From the IMG/VR virus record IMGVR_UViG_3300046796_000847, positions 1 to 37,390 of that record: a DNA stretch of 37,390 bases; one strand, 5' to 3'. The stretch comes from a virus. Every line of letters begins with the position of its first letter. Within the stretch, counting starts at the first letter, position 1. A program made the position numbers and the translations under genes. The notes under the pieces are model-generated. The model was not told the DNA's origin. It did not search any database and saw only the letters and a program-made list of their open reading frames with translations. Below, piece after piece: positions 6,231 through 12,179 of this stretch.

Positions 6231-6550
6231 CGCTTCCCCTCTCTGGCCGGGATCGGCTCGAGCTGGACCGTTACTCGGTGGCCCAGGGCGCCCGCAAGAT
6301 CAGCCAGGGTGCGCAAAGTCAGGTTCCGCTCCCCCGAGAGAAGCTGAGTAACGTGGCTCTTGCCGCAGCCGAGCCGCTTCGCCAGCTCACTGCGCGAAAT
6401 GGAGTCGTCGGAGTCCTCGCCCTCCATCACGCGGCAGACCTCCTCGGTGGCCGCAAGGATCAGCGTCTCTTGGGCGACGAGGCACTCGTAGTCAGTCTGG
6501 TGTGGTGATGGTCCGACGCCAGGGAAGGGTTTATGCAGGACGCGATCCAT
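6227..6550 (-). CDS. XRE-family HTH regulator with N-terminal extension
   Basis: This encodes 107 residues from the ATG at 6550 (TGATG overlap). The C-terminal half is a five-helix XRE/Cro DNA-binding domain: ISRSELAKRLGCGKSHVTQL, then LSGERNLTLRTLADLAGALG and VTVQL. The N-terminal 45 residues (TDYECLVAQETLILAATEEV) form a helical extension, as in HigA-like antitoxins and some phage regulators. No toxin-like partner is obvious beside it, so a regulator of early or late genes is more likely. Confidence 0.8.
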   Translation of the reverse strand: MDRVLHKPFPGVGPSPHQTDYECLVAQETLILAATEEVCRVMEGEDSDDSISRSELAKRLGCGKSHVTQLLSGERNLTLRTLADLAGALGHRVTVQLEPIPAREGKR

Positions 6551-6774
6551 CAGTTCTCCGCCTCGAATTCGCGGTCCTCGGCCGACTCGCGCCAGGTCAG
6601 CCAGCACCAGGCATAGGCAAGATTCATCTGCAGGTGGCCGAGGTAGCTGCAGTCGTAGTGGACCTCGTCCTCATAGAAGCGGGACGGGAGCAGGCCGTAT
6701 TTCAGGGCGTTGAAGATCGCGCGGCTTCGCATGCCCGCGTCTCGGCGTCGACGAGTGAGGCGCTGGATGGTCAA
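6550..6774 (-). CDS. Hypothetical 74-residue protein, TTG start
   Basis: The frame is open to a GTG at 6828, but a TTG at 6774 overlaps the stop of the small upstream ORF as TTGA, matching the spacing rule of this operon. The N-terminus is basic (LTRRRRDAGMRSR). The C-terminal half is rich in Trp and Tyr (YLGHLQMNLAYAWCWLTW), then acidic. An internal ATG at MRSRAIF is a third start option. No family recognised. Confidence 0.5.
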   Translation of the reverse strand: MTIQRLTRRRRDAGMRSRAIFNALKYGLLPSRFYEDEVHYDCSYLGHLQMNLAYAWCWLTWRESAEDREFEAEN

Positions 6775-6866
6775 TGGATGCCGGCCTTGTAGTGATCGGC
6801 CACATCGCTCTCGGCTCGTGAGTGCCACGCCCTCGCCATCGTGCCTTGCAGATCTGGTGCCCTCAT
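6771..6866 (-). CDS. Very small gene, 31 residues
   Basis: A short ORF starts at the ATG at 6866, which overlaps the preceding gene's TGA (ATGA). It ends with a TGA that overlaps the next gene's TTG (TTGA). GGAG lies 8 bases before the ATG. The product begins MRAPDLQGTMARAW and ends in a polar His-containing tail (DVADHYKAGIH). It fills what would otherwise be the only gap in this coupled gene chain. Too short for a family call. Confidence 0.5.
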   Translation of the reverse strand: MRAPDLQGTMARAWHSRAESDVADHYKAGIH

Positions 6867-7081
6867 CCCTGGCACTCCGATACCTGAAGCGCCGCAGCCC
6901 GCAGCTTCTCCCGGGCCTGGTCCTGTAGCGCGCGCTGGGCCCTAGTCGGGTGGATCACCTGTAGGGCCTCGGCCTCGTCGAGTGTGAGGTGGGGGTCGGG
7001 GATCAGGACCTCGGCGAGTGCGGCGCTGGCTGTAATGCTCATCTCCGGCGGCAGGGGGTCAAAGAGCGGGCTGGCGCTCAT
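6863..7081 (-). CDS. Small hypothetical protein
   Basis: This encodes 72 residues, with a Pro-rich start (MSASPLFDPLPPE) and then a helical region (RAQRALQDQAREKLRAAAL). ATGA overlaps are present at both ends. Cysteine and membrane motifs are absent apart from one Cys near the end. Function unknown. Confidence 0.6.
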   Translation of the reverse strand: MSASPLFDPLPPEMSITASAALAEVLIPDPHLTLDEAEALQVIHPTRAQRALQDQAREKLRAAALQVSECQG

Positions 7082-7314
7082 GGCAGCCTCGGCTTCCCGG
7101 CCGGGTGGTCGATGTCAGGGCCCGGGCCGCGGCGAGCGCCGGCGATCACGTGCAGCGGGTGTTCGCGGTCGTGGATCGAGAGGCGGGGGCGGGTGATCGG
7201 GATCCGCATGGACTGTCGGCGCCGGCGGTAGTGGTCGGTGACGACCCCGAAGAGGACGGTCGCGGCGCAGCTGATGCCGGAGACGATCAGGAGGATGGCG
7301 AGCCAGGTGGGCAT
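7078..7314 (-). CDS. Small single-pass membrane protein
   Basis: This encodes 78 residues. Residues about 4-25 (WLAILLIVSGISCAATVLFG) form one transmembrane helix, followed at once by YRRRRQ, so an N-out, C-in topology is expected with a basic cytoplasmic tail of about 50 residues. The ATG sits in a TGATG overlap with the HTH gene before it. Its early position, far from the lysis genes, suggests a membrane role during early infection or superinfection exclusion rather than a holin. That is inference. Confidence 0.65.
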   Translation of the reverse strand: MPTWLAILLIVSGISCAATVLFGVVTDHYRRRRQSMRIPITRPRLSIHDREHPLHVIAGARRGPGPDIDHPAGKPRLP

Positions 7315-7520
7315 CAGGTCGTGGCCGCCGCGGTGTCGATTGGCCAGATCTCAGTGACCTCGCGCTCGAGGAAGTTCGCGATCTTTAGGGCGTTGGCAGG
7401 GTGAACCGACTTGCCCTCTTCGGCCCGTGCCAGAGTGCCGCGGCTCACTTTTATGGCCTTCGCCATCCCGGTCTGACTGAGGCCGCGCTTGATCCTCTCT
7501 TCGGCCCAGTTCACGGTCAC
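7314..7520 (-). CDS. XRE-family HTH protein, tandem with the Cro-like gene
   Basis: This encodes 68 residues from a GTG at 7520 (GTGA overlap). It is almost entirely an XRE fold: EERIKRGLSQTGMAKAIKV, then SRGTLARAEEGKSVHPANAL and KIANFLE. It ends in EIWPID, matching DIWPIE at the same point of the upstream protein, so the two are probably paralogues. It likely binds the operators of the switch region. It may form heterodimers or have a separate site preference. Confidence 0.8.
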   Translation of the reverse strand: MTVNWAEERIKRGLSQTGMAKAIKVSRGTLARAEEGKSVHPANALKIANFLEREVTEIWPIDTAAATT

Positions 7521-7705
7521 CGGCGACTTCTCTCGATCGGCCAGATATCGGTTGGCTTTTTGCCGAGCGCCTGGGCGATCGCGAACTGAGTGCGCGGCAG
7601 GGGAATGACCCTGCCCTCCTCCGCATCGCGGATCGTTTTCCCGCTGACCTTGGCCTCCGCGCCGAGTTCATTGGGCGACATTCCCGAGTTGATCCGGGAT
7701 GTCAT
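7517..7705 (-). CDS. Cro-like XRE HTH protein, first gene of the early operon
   Basis: This encodes 62 residues from the ATG at 7705. The frame is open to 7813, but that extension would run through the divergent operator region, so the shorter start is preferred despite a weak Shine-Dalgarno (GAG). The HTH is SPNELGAEAKVSGKTIRDAE, then EGRVIPLPRTQFAIAQALG and PTDIWPIE. Being first in the leftward early operon and divergent from a repressor, it takes the place of Cro. The role is inferred. Confidence 0.75.
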   Translation of the reverse strand: MTSRINSGMSPNELGAEAKVSGKTIRDAEEGRVIPLPRTQFAIAQALGKKPTDIWPIERSRR

Positions 7706-7854
7706 CAGCTCGCGATTTCGCGGTCGCTGCCTTCCATTGGCCCGGTGCGAGGTTCTGACGGTCGGTGCAGACACTTGCTGAACCGTATAGCAAATTGCCG
7801 AATCGTGCAACATCTATCCGATGCTGGCGGAAGTTGGCAGATACGGTCGCACCC
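7706..7854. promoter_or_regulatory. Divergent switch region with palindromic operator candidates
   Basis: This is the 149-base region between the Cro-like gene (leftward) and the XRE repressor (rightward). An imperfect 19-base palindrome at 7775-7793 has halves TTGCTGAAC and GTATAGCAA around a central C. A second, TTGC...GCAA, lies at 7795-7810. On the minus strand TTGCAC (7810-7805), then TATACG 15 bases later (7789-7784), could be the leftward promoter, which would lie inside both palindromes. No clear rightward promoter could be picked, nor a Shine-Dalgarno for the repressor, which may have a very short leader. Confidence 0.5.
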
Positions 7855-8193
7855 ATGCCGACCGAGAAAGCGAGCAGGGTGAAGGCCGCCCGCGGCTACG
7901 GAGGGTTAAGCCAGCCGCAGCTGGCGAAGGTGCTCGAGATGAGCGACGGCACCGTGAAGGCCATCGAGGGAGGCCGGCGAGTGGCGAAGCGATCCGAGCT
8001 GCTCGCGATCGCCGAGGCCACCGGCGTCCCCATGTGGTTCCTCGAGGGAGGCTGGGAGGGCTGGCGAGCTACTCGACCAGGCGCAGGCGATGACGTCGAC
8101 CGGGAGGGCCGAGCGGCGCTGGAGGACCTTGACCAGCGAGCTGATGACGAAGACGAGCCTCGGCCTGGCGAAGATAAGGCGGAGGATGCTTGA
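7855..8193 (+). CDS. XRE-family lysogeny repressor candidate, 3' part apparently frameshifted
   Basis: This is a plus-strand gene divergent from the early operon. Residues about 8-70 form a clear XRE domain: GYGGLSQPQLAKVLEMSDG, then TVKAIEGGRR and ELLAIAEATGVPMWFLEGGW. Up to about 8060 the third codon positions are about 90 percent G/C. After that this frame drops to about 55 percent (23 of 42), while the next plus frame rises to about 90 percent and reads LLDQAQAMTSTGRAERRW onward. So the annotated C-terminus (acidic, ending EDKAEDA) may not be the original one. A frameshift, an assembly error or a real overlap are the options. It is the best candidate for the prophage repressor. Confidence 0.75.
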   Translation: MPTEKASRVKAARGYGGLSQPQLAKVLEMSDGTVKAIEGGRRVAKRSELLAIAEATGVPMWFLEGGWEGWRATRPGAGDDVDREGRAALEDLDQRADDEDEPRPGEDKAEDA

Positions 8194-8365
8194 GCGCCCG
8201 CAGAGCGAAGTAGGCGGCCCAGAGTTGCGCTCGGTCCTCTTCGATTTCAGGTACGTCGGACGACGCGCCTCCCAACGGGTCGGTGTGGCAACCCCCTGCC
8301 GAACTGGGGCGGTGGTCGTCGATCAGGGCCATCGGGATCATCGCTATCGCTGCCGGCGCTTGCAA
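8069..8365 (-). CDS. Doubtful minus-strand ORF opposite the repressor 3' end
   Basis: A 98-residue ORF lies antisense to the repressor's end. Its first 60 codons have moderate G/C third positions (about 75 percent) and a plausible helical piece (EEDRAQLWAAYFALRALKHP). Its last third has poor codon bias and is Pro/Arg-rich, so it is probably a shadow there. No Shine-Dalgarno is present. Of 8194-8445 I can otherwise say only that it lies between convergent genes and contains no clear terminator. Confidence 0.2.
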   Translation of the reverse strand: MQAPAAIAMIPMALIDDHRPSSAGGCHTDPLGGASSDVPEIEEDRAQLWAAYFALRALKHPPPYLRQAEARLRHQLAGQGPPAPLGPPGRRHRLRLVE

Positions 8366-8368
8366 TGA
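8090..8368 (+). CDS. Alternative-frame continuation of the repressor (or overlapping gene)
   Basis: The open frame begins at the ATG at 8090, but the same frame is open further left through the repressor's 3' end. From about 8065 to 8215 its third positions are 46 of 51 G/C, a strong coding signature. The peptide there is helical and basic (ERRWRTLTSELMTKTSLGLA, KIRRRMLERPQSE). After 8215 the bias weakens (about 34 of 49), and the opposite strand is equally plausible. No Shine-Dalgarno precedes the ATG, so a frameshifted continuation of the repressor is more likely than an independent gene. Confidence 0.35.
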   Translation: MTSTGRAERRWRTLTSELMTKTSLGLAKIRRRMLERPQSEVGGPELRSVLFDFRYVGRRASQRVGVATPCRTGAVVVDQGHRDHRYRCRRLQ

Positions 8369-8445
8369 GCTTCGGACATCGGGCTACTAGTTCAGGCTAA
8401 TTTTTGGGTTCGAAGAGTTGAACACAAAAGGCCCCACCGACGCGC

Positions 8446-8631
8446 TTAGTTCCCTTGCGCGATCTGATCGACTCGGGCCTTCGAGAGCCCAGCGGCGATC
8501 GCCACTTTGCGCTGGGAGTGACCCTCCTCGATTGCCTTGAGGATCAGCTTGTCGCGCTGGGCAAGCAGAGCATCGGCACGCTCCAGGGCGTCCCTGATCT
8601 CCCGTAGTTCGGACAGCGTTGTCTTCGGCAT
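8446..8631 (-). CDS. Small HTH protein (sigma-70 region 4-like)
   Basis: This encodes 61 residues from the ATG at 8631. A helical N-terminus (LSELREIRDALERADALLAQ) leads into a two-helix DNA-binding motif (GHSQRKVAIAAGLSKARVDQ) like those in sigma region 4 and resolvase C-termini. The frame stays open upstream, but that part is low-bias and unlikely. It is transcribed toward the repressor (convergent), so it could modulate the switch or be an antisense-acting locus. Role unknown. Confidence 0.6.
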   Translation of the reverse strand: MPKTTLSELREIRDALERADALLAQRDKLILKAIEEGHSQRKVAIAAGLSKARVDQIAQGN

Positions 8632-8713
8632 GGGTTCCCGTAGGGGCAAGGCGCCCCCCATGCACCCCCTGGAACCCCAGCCTGCCACGGAAGTTGTGAC
8701 CCGCTCGCACTTT

Positions 8714-8732
8714 CCGCCCAGTCGCTGGGCGG
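8714..8732. promoter_or_regulatory. Perfect inverted repeat upstream of a small membrane-protein ORF
   Basis: CCGCCCA and TGGGCGG are separated by GTCGC. This 7-base perfect inverted repeat lies between the leftward HTH gene (start 8631) and the rightward small ORF (start 8747). It could be an operator for the adjacent HTH protein or a short RNA hairpin. Confidence 0.35.
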
Positions 8733-8746
8733 TTATTCTCCTGGGC

Positions 8747-8854
8747 ATGGGCACCTGGCTCATCTATGGCTGCTTCCTCGCCGCAGGCTTCGTCGGCGGG
8801 GTCCTATTCACGCTCTACGTCAACGCCAGAGGGCGCGTCACCCCCTGGCGTTGA
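8747..8854 (+). CDS. 35-residue single-pass membrane peptide
   Basis: A plus-strand short ORF from the ATG at 8747 encodes one hydrophobic helix (LIYGCFLAAGFVGGVLFTLY) and a short basic tail (VNARGRVTPWR). The frame is open further upstream with a poor-looking sequence. No good Shine-Dalgarno is seen. It lies between the divergent HTH gene and the late-operon terminator, so it would be expressed independently, possibly from the prophage. Could be spurious. Confidence 0.35.
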   Translation: MGTWLIYGCFLAAGFVGGVLFTLYVNARGRVTPWR

Positions 8855-8866
8855 GGGCCGGAACGC

Positions 8867-8896
8867 AAAAAGCCCCCCGGCCGAAGCCGAGGGGCT
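8867..8896 (-). terminator. Rho-independent terminator of the leftward late operon
   Basis: On the minus strand a GC-rich hairpin (outer stem AGCCCC at 8871-8876 with GGGGCT at 8891-8896; inner GGC/GCC around CGAA) is followed at once by TTTTT (8871-8867). It lies about 75 bases beyond the last late gene, so it should stop late transcription before the switch region. A second hairpin (CGCTGCC 8937-8943 with GGCAGCG 8955-8961) lies just before it and has no T-run. Confidence 0.8.
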
Positions 8897-8970
8897 GAGA
8901 GCTACCTGTGCATGATCCGGCCCTTCTTTACTACCTCGCTGCCATGACTACCCCGGCAGCGGTTGACAAG

Positions 8971-9651
8971 CTAGGTGCAGCCGGCGGGCACCAGCTTCGC
9001 CTTGCCGATCGCATCGGTGGGGAAGGCGCCGCTGAGTCCCAGCGCCGCCACCCCGCCTTCGGTCACGTCGATCGCGCGCTGGGTGAAGCCAGCGGGGCCG
9101 AGGTCGCCGAGAAACAGGACCGCGGTGTGGCCCGCGATCGTCACGCGGAACCGCTGGAGGCTCGCCAGCCATGATCGGGTGAGCGAGTTGTTCCAGCCGG
9201 ATTCAGTGCCCGGCGCGATGTTGAGGGCTATGGCTGGCTCGGAGGTGTAGTGCCCCGATGCCATCAGGCCCCCGCCGAAGTAGCTGACGCGGCCTTCGAT
9301 GACCGTGCCGCTGCGGCAATGGAGCTCGTGCCGGCGTCGCTTGTAGAACGCCGAGCGGTCGGCTGCCCATGAATGCTTGATCGCGGCGCGGTGGCCGGGT
9401 CCAGCTGCGCAGCGGATCTGATGCTTGTGGGCCCTGATGGTCGTGGTTGACGGTGATCGCCTGCGCCAACGCTTCGGCGCCCAGACCTGGGCCGAGAACA
9501 CTGCTCCCTGCTTCGCCTTCACCGGCTGCGCGCAGCCGACCGCAGGGGTATGGGGATGCGCTGGCGCCGGAGCGACGATGGCGGCAGCGACTATGGGCGC
9601 GATGATCGCGCGGATGTACGGACCTCCTACTCGGGGACAGGACGCCCGCAC
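8971..9651 (-). CDS. Secreted RlpA-like double-psi beta-barrel protein, last gene of the late operon
   Basis: The C-terminal half matches the RlpA/expansin barrel layout: EGRVSYFGGGLMASGHYTSE (RlpA usually has S-W/Y-Y-G...TASGE), then FRVTIAGHTAVLFLGDLGPA, where DLGP takes the place of the DRGP acid motif, then AIDVTEGGVAALGL. RlpA proteins cleave naked glycan strands, so a role in late cell-wall damage is plausible. The N-terminus is a signal peptide (IRAIIAPIVAAAIVAPAPAH). The longest canonical start is the GTG at 9651, but it has no Shine-Dalgarno. A perfect AGGAGG lies 7 bases before an in-frame ATC at 9615, exactly at the signal peptide, so a rare ATC start is possible. It is an unusual member of a phage lysis set. 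Confidence 0.75.
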   Translation of the reverse strand: MRASCPRVGGPYIRAIIAPIVAAAIVAPAPAHPHTPAVGCAQPVKAKQGAVFSAQVWAPKRWRRRSPSTTTIRAHKHQIRCAAGPGHRAAIKHSWAADRSAFYKRRRHELHCRSGTVIEGRVSYFGGGLMASGHYTSEPAIALNIAPGTESGWNNSLTRSWLASLQRFRVTIAGHTAVLFLGDLGPAGFTQRAIDVTEGGVAALGLSGAFPTDAIGKAKLVPAGCT

Positions 9652-9654
9652 GTA

Positions 9655-9676
9655 GGACCGGCAGACCTGCCGGTCC
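9655..9676. repeat. Perfect 22-base palindrome in the gap before the RlpA-like gene
   Basis: GGACCGGCAG (9655-9664) and CTGCCGGTCC (9667-9676) are exact inverses separated by AC. As RNA the stem would be eight pairs with a six-base loop. No T-run follows on the minus strand, so it is not a classical terminator. It may be an mRNA processing or stability element, or a protein-binding site between the two genes. Confidence 0.6.
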
Positions 9677-9697
9677 CGGGGGCCTGCAGGTGAAGGG

Positions 9698-10063
9698 TCA
9701 GCGGAGGTTGTGCTCGGGGACTGTGCGGAGCTTCTCGCGGTCGATGCCGTGGGCCTGCTCGACCTTGGCCTTGGCGCGCTCCGGTCGGTCGGCGGTGACG
9801 ACGTCGACCCGGCGGAGCGAATCCTCGCCCACCTTGCAGTAGACGAGATAGCGGGTTGGCTGCCGCCTTGAATTCGCCCGTCTGCGCCCGCTCTTGCCGT
9901 TGTACGACGGAACCGTGCCCCTCCGCGCCCGTCGGCCCGGGTTCAACCTCTCCCAGCGCTTCTGACGGCAGATAGATCCGCAGGTCTCGGCCGACTTCTT
10001 CAGGTGGCCGATGTCAGCTCCGCACCGCTGGCAGTGGCGCTTGGGGAGTAGGACCTCGAGCAT
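9698..10063 (-). CDS. Basic Cys-containing hypothetical protein
   Basis: This encodes 121 residues. The N-terminus has C-QR-C-GADIGH, then C-GSI-C, consistent with a four-cysteine zinc finger (HCQRCGADIGHLKKSAETCG). A strongly basic middle follows (NPGRRARRGT, KSGRRRANSRRQ), then a small alpha/beta region with YLVYCKVGEDSLRRVDVV. The ATG abuts the holin candidate's TAG with no gap. In the lysis region this may be a late regulator or DNA-binding protein; HNH-type motifs were looked for and not seen. Confidence 0.65.
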   Translation of the reverse strand: MLEVLLPKRHCQRCGADIGHLKKSAETCGSICRQKRWERLNPGRRARRGTVPSYNGKSGRRRANSRRQPTRYLVYCKVGEDSLRRVDVVTADRPERAKAKVEQAHGIDREKLRTVPEHNLR

Positions 10064-10303
10064 CTACTTGGTGGGCGAGACTGCCCGGTGTGTTGCCTCG
10101 CCGCCGATCAGGATCGGGATGACGAGAGCGACATCGGTGAGGACGCTCTGTTGGTTGAGGACGACACCGAACACGCCGGCGGCGAAGACGACGGCGCTGG
10201 CGATGTAGGTGTTGGCGCGGGCGGGGTAGCGGCGGTAGAGCTCGACCGCCTTGGCACCCAGACTCTTTGCCGCCTTGCCAGCGGCCGTGAGCAGCTTCTT
10301 CAT
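10064..10303 (-). CDS. Putative holin (two transmembrane segments)
   Basis: This encodes 79 residues with a basic amphipathic N-terminus (MKKLLTAAGKAAKSLGAKAV), then two hydrophobic segments (TYIASAVVFAAGVFGVVL and VLTDVALVIPILIGGEAT) separated by a short polar turn. AAAGGGA precedes the ATG at suitable distance. The size, the two membrane helices and a position between the endolysin/GH26 genes and the RlpA-like gene fit a holin or pinholin that permeabilises the inner membrane. No enzymatic motif is present. Confidence 0.7.
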   Translation of the reverse strand: MKKLLTAAGKAAKSLGAKAVELYRRYPARANTYIASAVVFAAGVFGVVLNQQSVLTDVALVIPILIGGEATHRAVSPTK

Positions 10304-10313
10304 GGTTCCCTTT

Positions 10314-11330
10314 CTAGTGGTAGTACGGCGAAGCGATTCCGGCCTTGAAGGCCGCCAGGGCGCTCGGCGAGGTCGAGACGATCCAGTCCATGCCGGCCGC
10401 GTCAGCGACGTCGTTGAACCAGGAGAAGGCGACGATCTGCGGACGCGAGGGTAGGTAGGTGCCCAGGAACTCGGTGATCCAGGCCGCCTTGTCGCCGCCG
10501 TGCTCGGTGCAGCCCGTCTCGTTGATGATCACCGGCTTGCCGGGTGCGATCTGGGCGAGGCGGGTGAGCGTCGGGTCGAAGACTTCGGCGGGCGTCTGCC
10601 AGCGGTAGGGCTTGGCCGAGCCGACGCCCCAGTTGTAGGCGTCGATTCCGACGTAGTCGACGAACTCGGTGCCGGGGTAGTAGGGCGCAGGATCGGCGGC
10701 GGGCTCGTAGATCCCGTTGACGGCCCAGACGAACTTGATGTTCGTGGCGCCTTTCGCGCGCAGCCGGTCGGCCAGGTGACGCCAGGCCGCGATGTAGTCG
10801 GCCTTGCGGCTCCAGGCATACCAGGTGCCGTTCATCTCCCAGCCCGGGACGAGCAGGACCTCGCCCTTGAACGCGACGGCCTGGGCGGCGATGTTGTCGA
10901 TCGCGGCGTCCTTCAGCCCGGCGACGATTTCCCCGGTCGGGAAGGTCGTCTCGACCAGCGAAGTCGCTCCCCGCGCCGCGACCAGGCGCAGGGCGTTCAG
11001 GTCAAGAGCGCCGAAGGGCTGGCCGAAGGCGCAGAGGGAGACTTTCTTACCGGCGTCGGACTCGAAGCGATCCCAGACCGGCGCTTCCCAGGGCGCATCG
11101 TGTTCGGAGCCGTAGGCGCTGCCGTCCATGCGGGCGCCCCAGCGGATGCTCGCCGTGGGTGGAGGCGGCGCAGGCGCTGGCGGCGACGTTTCCAGGATCG
11201 TCCGCGCTTCACGCACCTTCGACTTGCCAGCCGCGAGCGCCTTCGCCGAGCTTGTGCTGCCCTTCTTGACTTCGACCTTCGCGAGTTCGGCGAGAGCGCC
11301 GCTGAGGAGATCCGTGGGGTTGGCGGCCAT
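10314..11330 (-). CDS. GH26-like glycoside hydrolase in the lysis cluster
   Basis: This encodes 338 residues from the ATG at 11330 (TGATG overlap with the endolysin stop). Residues 1-50 are helical, 50-60 a Pro-rich linker, and 62-338 a TIM-barrel-type hydrolase. The acid/base motif WEMNGTWYAWS (E165) and the nucleophile IINETG (E271) match family GH26 or close clan GH-A relatives, usually endo-mannanases or related glycanases. There is no signal peptide. It may be a virion enzyme or a co-lysin attacking host surface polysaccharide after holin action. A second GH26-like domain sits in the baseplate fusion. The substrate cannot be told from sequence. Confidence 0.8.
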   Translation of the reverse strand: MAANPTDLLSGALAELAKVEVKKGSTSSAKALAAGKSKVREARTILETSPPAPAPPPPTASIRWGARMDGSAYGSEHDAPWEAPVWDRFESDAGKKVSLCAFGQPFGALDLNALRLVAARGATSLVETTFPTGEIVAGLKDAAIDNIAAQAVAFKGEVLLVPGWEMNGTWYAWSRKADYIAAWRHLADRLRAKGATNIKFVWAVNGIYEPAADPAPYYPGTEFVDYVGIDAYNWGVGSAKPYRWQTPAEVFDPTLTRLAQIAPGKPVIINETGCTEHGGDKAAWITEFLGTYLPSRPQIVAFSWFNDVADAAGMDWIVSTSPSALAAFKAGIASPYYH

Positions 11331-12160
11331 CAGACGTAGCTGAAGAAGCGGTAGTCGCCGTCGCCGAAGAGGTCGATGACGCCGGCGTCGACGGGTGCCG
11401 AGCCGTGGCCGATGGTCTTGTCGCCGGGGCCGACGAACATCTCGACGTGGTGACCGGCGCCGGAGCCGTAGATCACGGCATCGCCGGGCTTCAACTCCGA
11501 GCGGCTGATCTCCCGGCCGTTGGCGACGAGCGTGCCGGTATACCCGGCCGTGAAGCGTTCGCCGTTCGGGTCCGAGGCACCCGCCGAGTGATAGGCCGAG
11601 GCGAACCAGCTCGAGCAGTCGTCGCGGTGACCGTAGGCGGGACCCGTGATGCAGTGATTGGCGTCGAAGGCGCCAGTCTGCGAGTAGAAGTTGGGCCGGT
11701 GACCCGAGGCGCAATTCGCAGCGGAGGCGAGAGCGGCAGCCTTCAGTCGCTCATGGATGCTCCCTCCACTTACCTTGTCGCCCTCGATCGAAACGTGCTC
11801 GAGCTTCTTCAGATCGGCGAGGTAGCCCGCCTGTCTGGCTTCAAGGCCGTTGATCCGCTGCGTCAGTGCCTTTACCCGGCCGAGCCAGAACTGAGCCCGC
11901 GAATGGTTCTTGAAGGCGATGTGGCCATAGCGGAGAGCGCGTTTGTCTTCCCGCAGCGCCTTTCGTTCGCGGGCCGTTCCGTAATACCGGTAGGTCTGAC
12001 GGGCCCCGTCGGCTGCCTTCTGCGCCTTCACCTGCTGGTTGTGGGCTTTGAAGGCTCGCTTGCGGTTCGCCTTGTAGCGGCGCTGGGCGCGAGCCAGGAG
12101 CGGCTTGTTGAGGCCGAGCTTTTCTGCGACCTGCGCGAGCAGGCCCTTGATGTGGGACAT
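11330..12160 (-). CDS. NlpC/P60-type endolysin with N-terminal coiled coil
   Basis: This encodes 276 residues. The first 120 are very basic and helical (RAQRRYKANRKRAFKAHNQQ, later RVKALTQRINGLEARQ), probably a coiled coil or wall-binding stalk. The C-terminal half is an NlpC/P60 papain-like fold: nucleophile C182 in HRDDCSSWFASAYHS, H237/H238 in GSGAGHHVEMFVG, and a third polar site in TIGHGS. KPGDAVIYG matches the usual K-x-G-D-x-V strand. Such enzymes cut peptidoglycan peptides. The start is supported by AGGAGG just upstream of the ATG. It heads the lysis cluster. Confidence 0.85.
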   Translation of the reverse strand: MSHIKGLLAQVAEKLGLNKPLLARAQRRYKANRKRAFKAHNQQVKAQKAADGARQTYRYYGTARERKALREDKRALRYGHIAFKNHSRAQFWLGRVKALTQRINGLEARQAGYLADLKKLEHVSIEGDKVSGGSIHERLKAAALASAANCASGHRPNFYSQTGAFDANHCITGPAYGHRDDCSSWFASAYHSAGASDPNGERFTAGYTGTLVANGREISRSELKPGDAVIYGSGAGHHVEMFVGPGDKTIGHGSAPVDAGVIDLFGDGDYRFFSYV

Positions 12161-12179
12161 GGAGCCTCCTGGAGAGGGG

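Noticed and set aside
6227-6774. Toxin-antitoxin pair (XRE protein and neighbouring small protein)
   Set aside because: The neighbour has no toxin motif (no HigB/RelE, HipA or Fic signature), and all genes in the area show the same overlaps.
8387-8710. 107-codon minus ORF overlapping the small HTH gene
   Set aside because: It is an alternative frame with poor codon bias, and the HTH frame is better supported.
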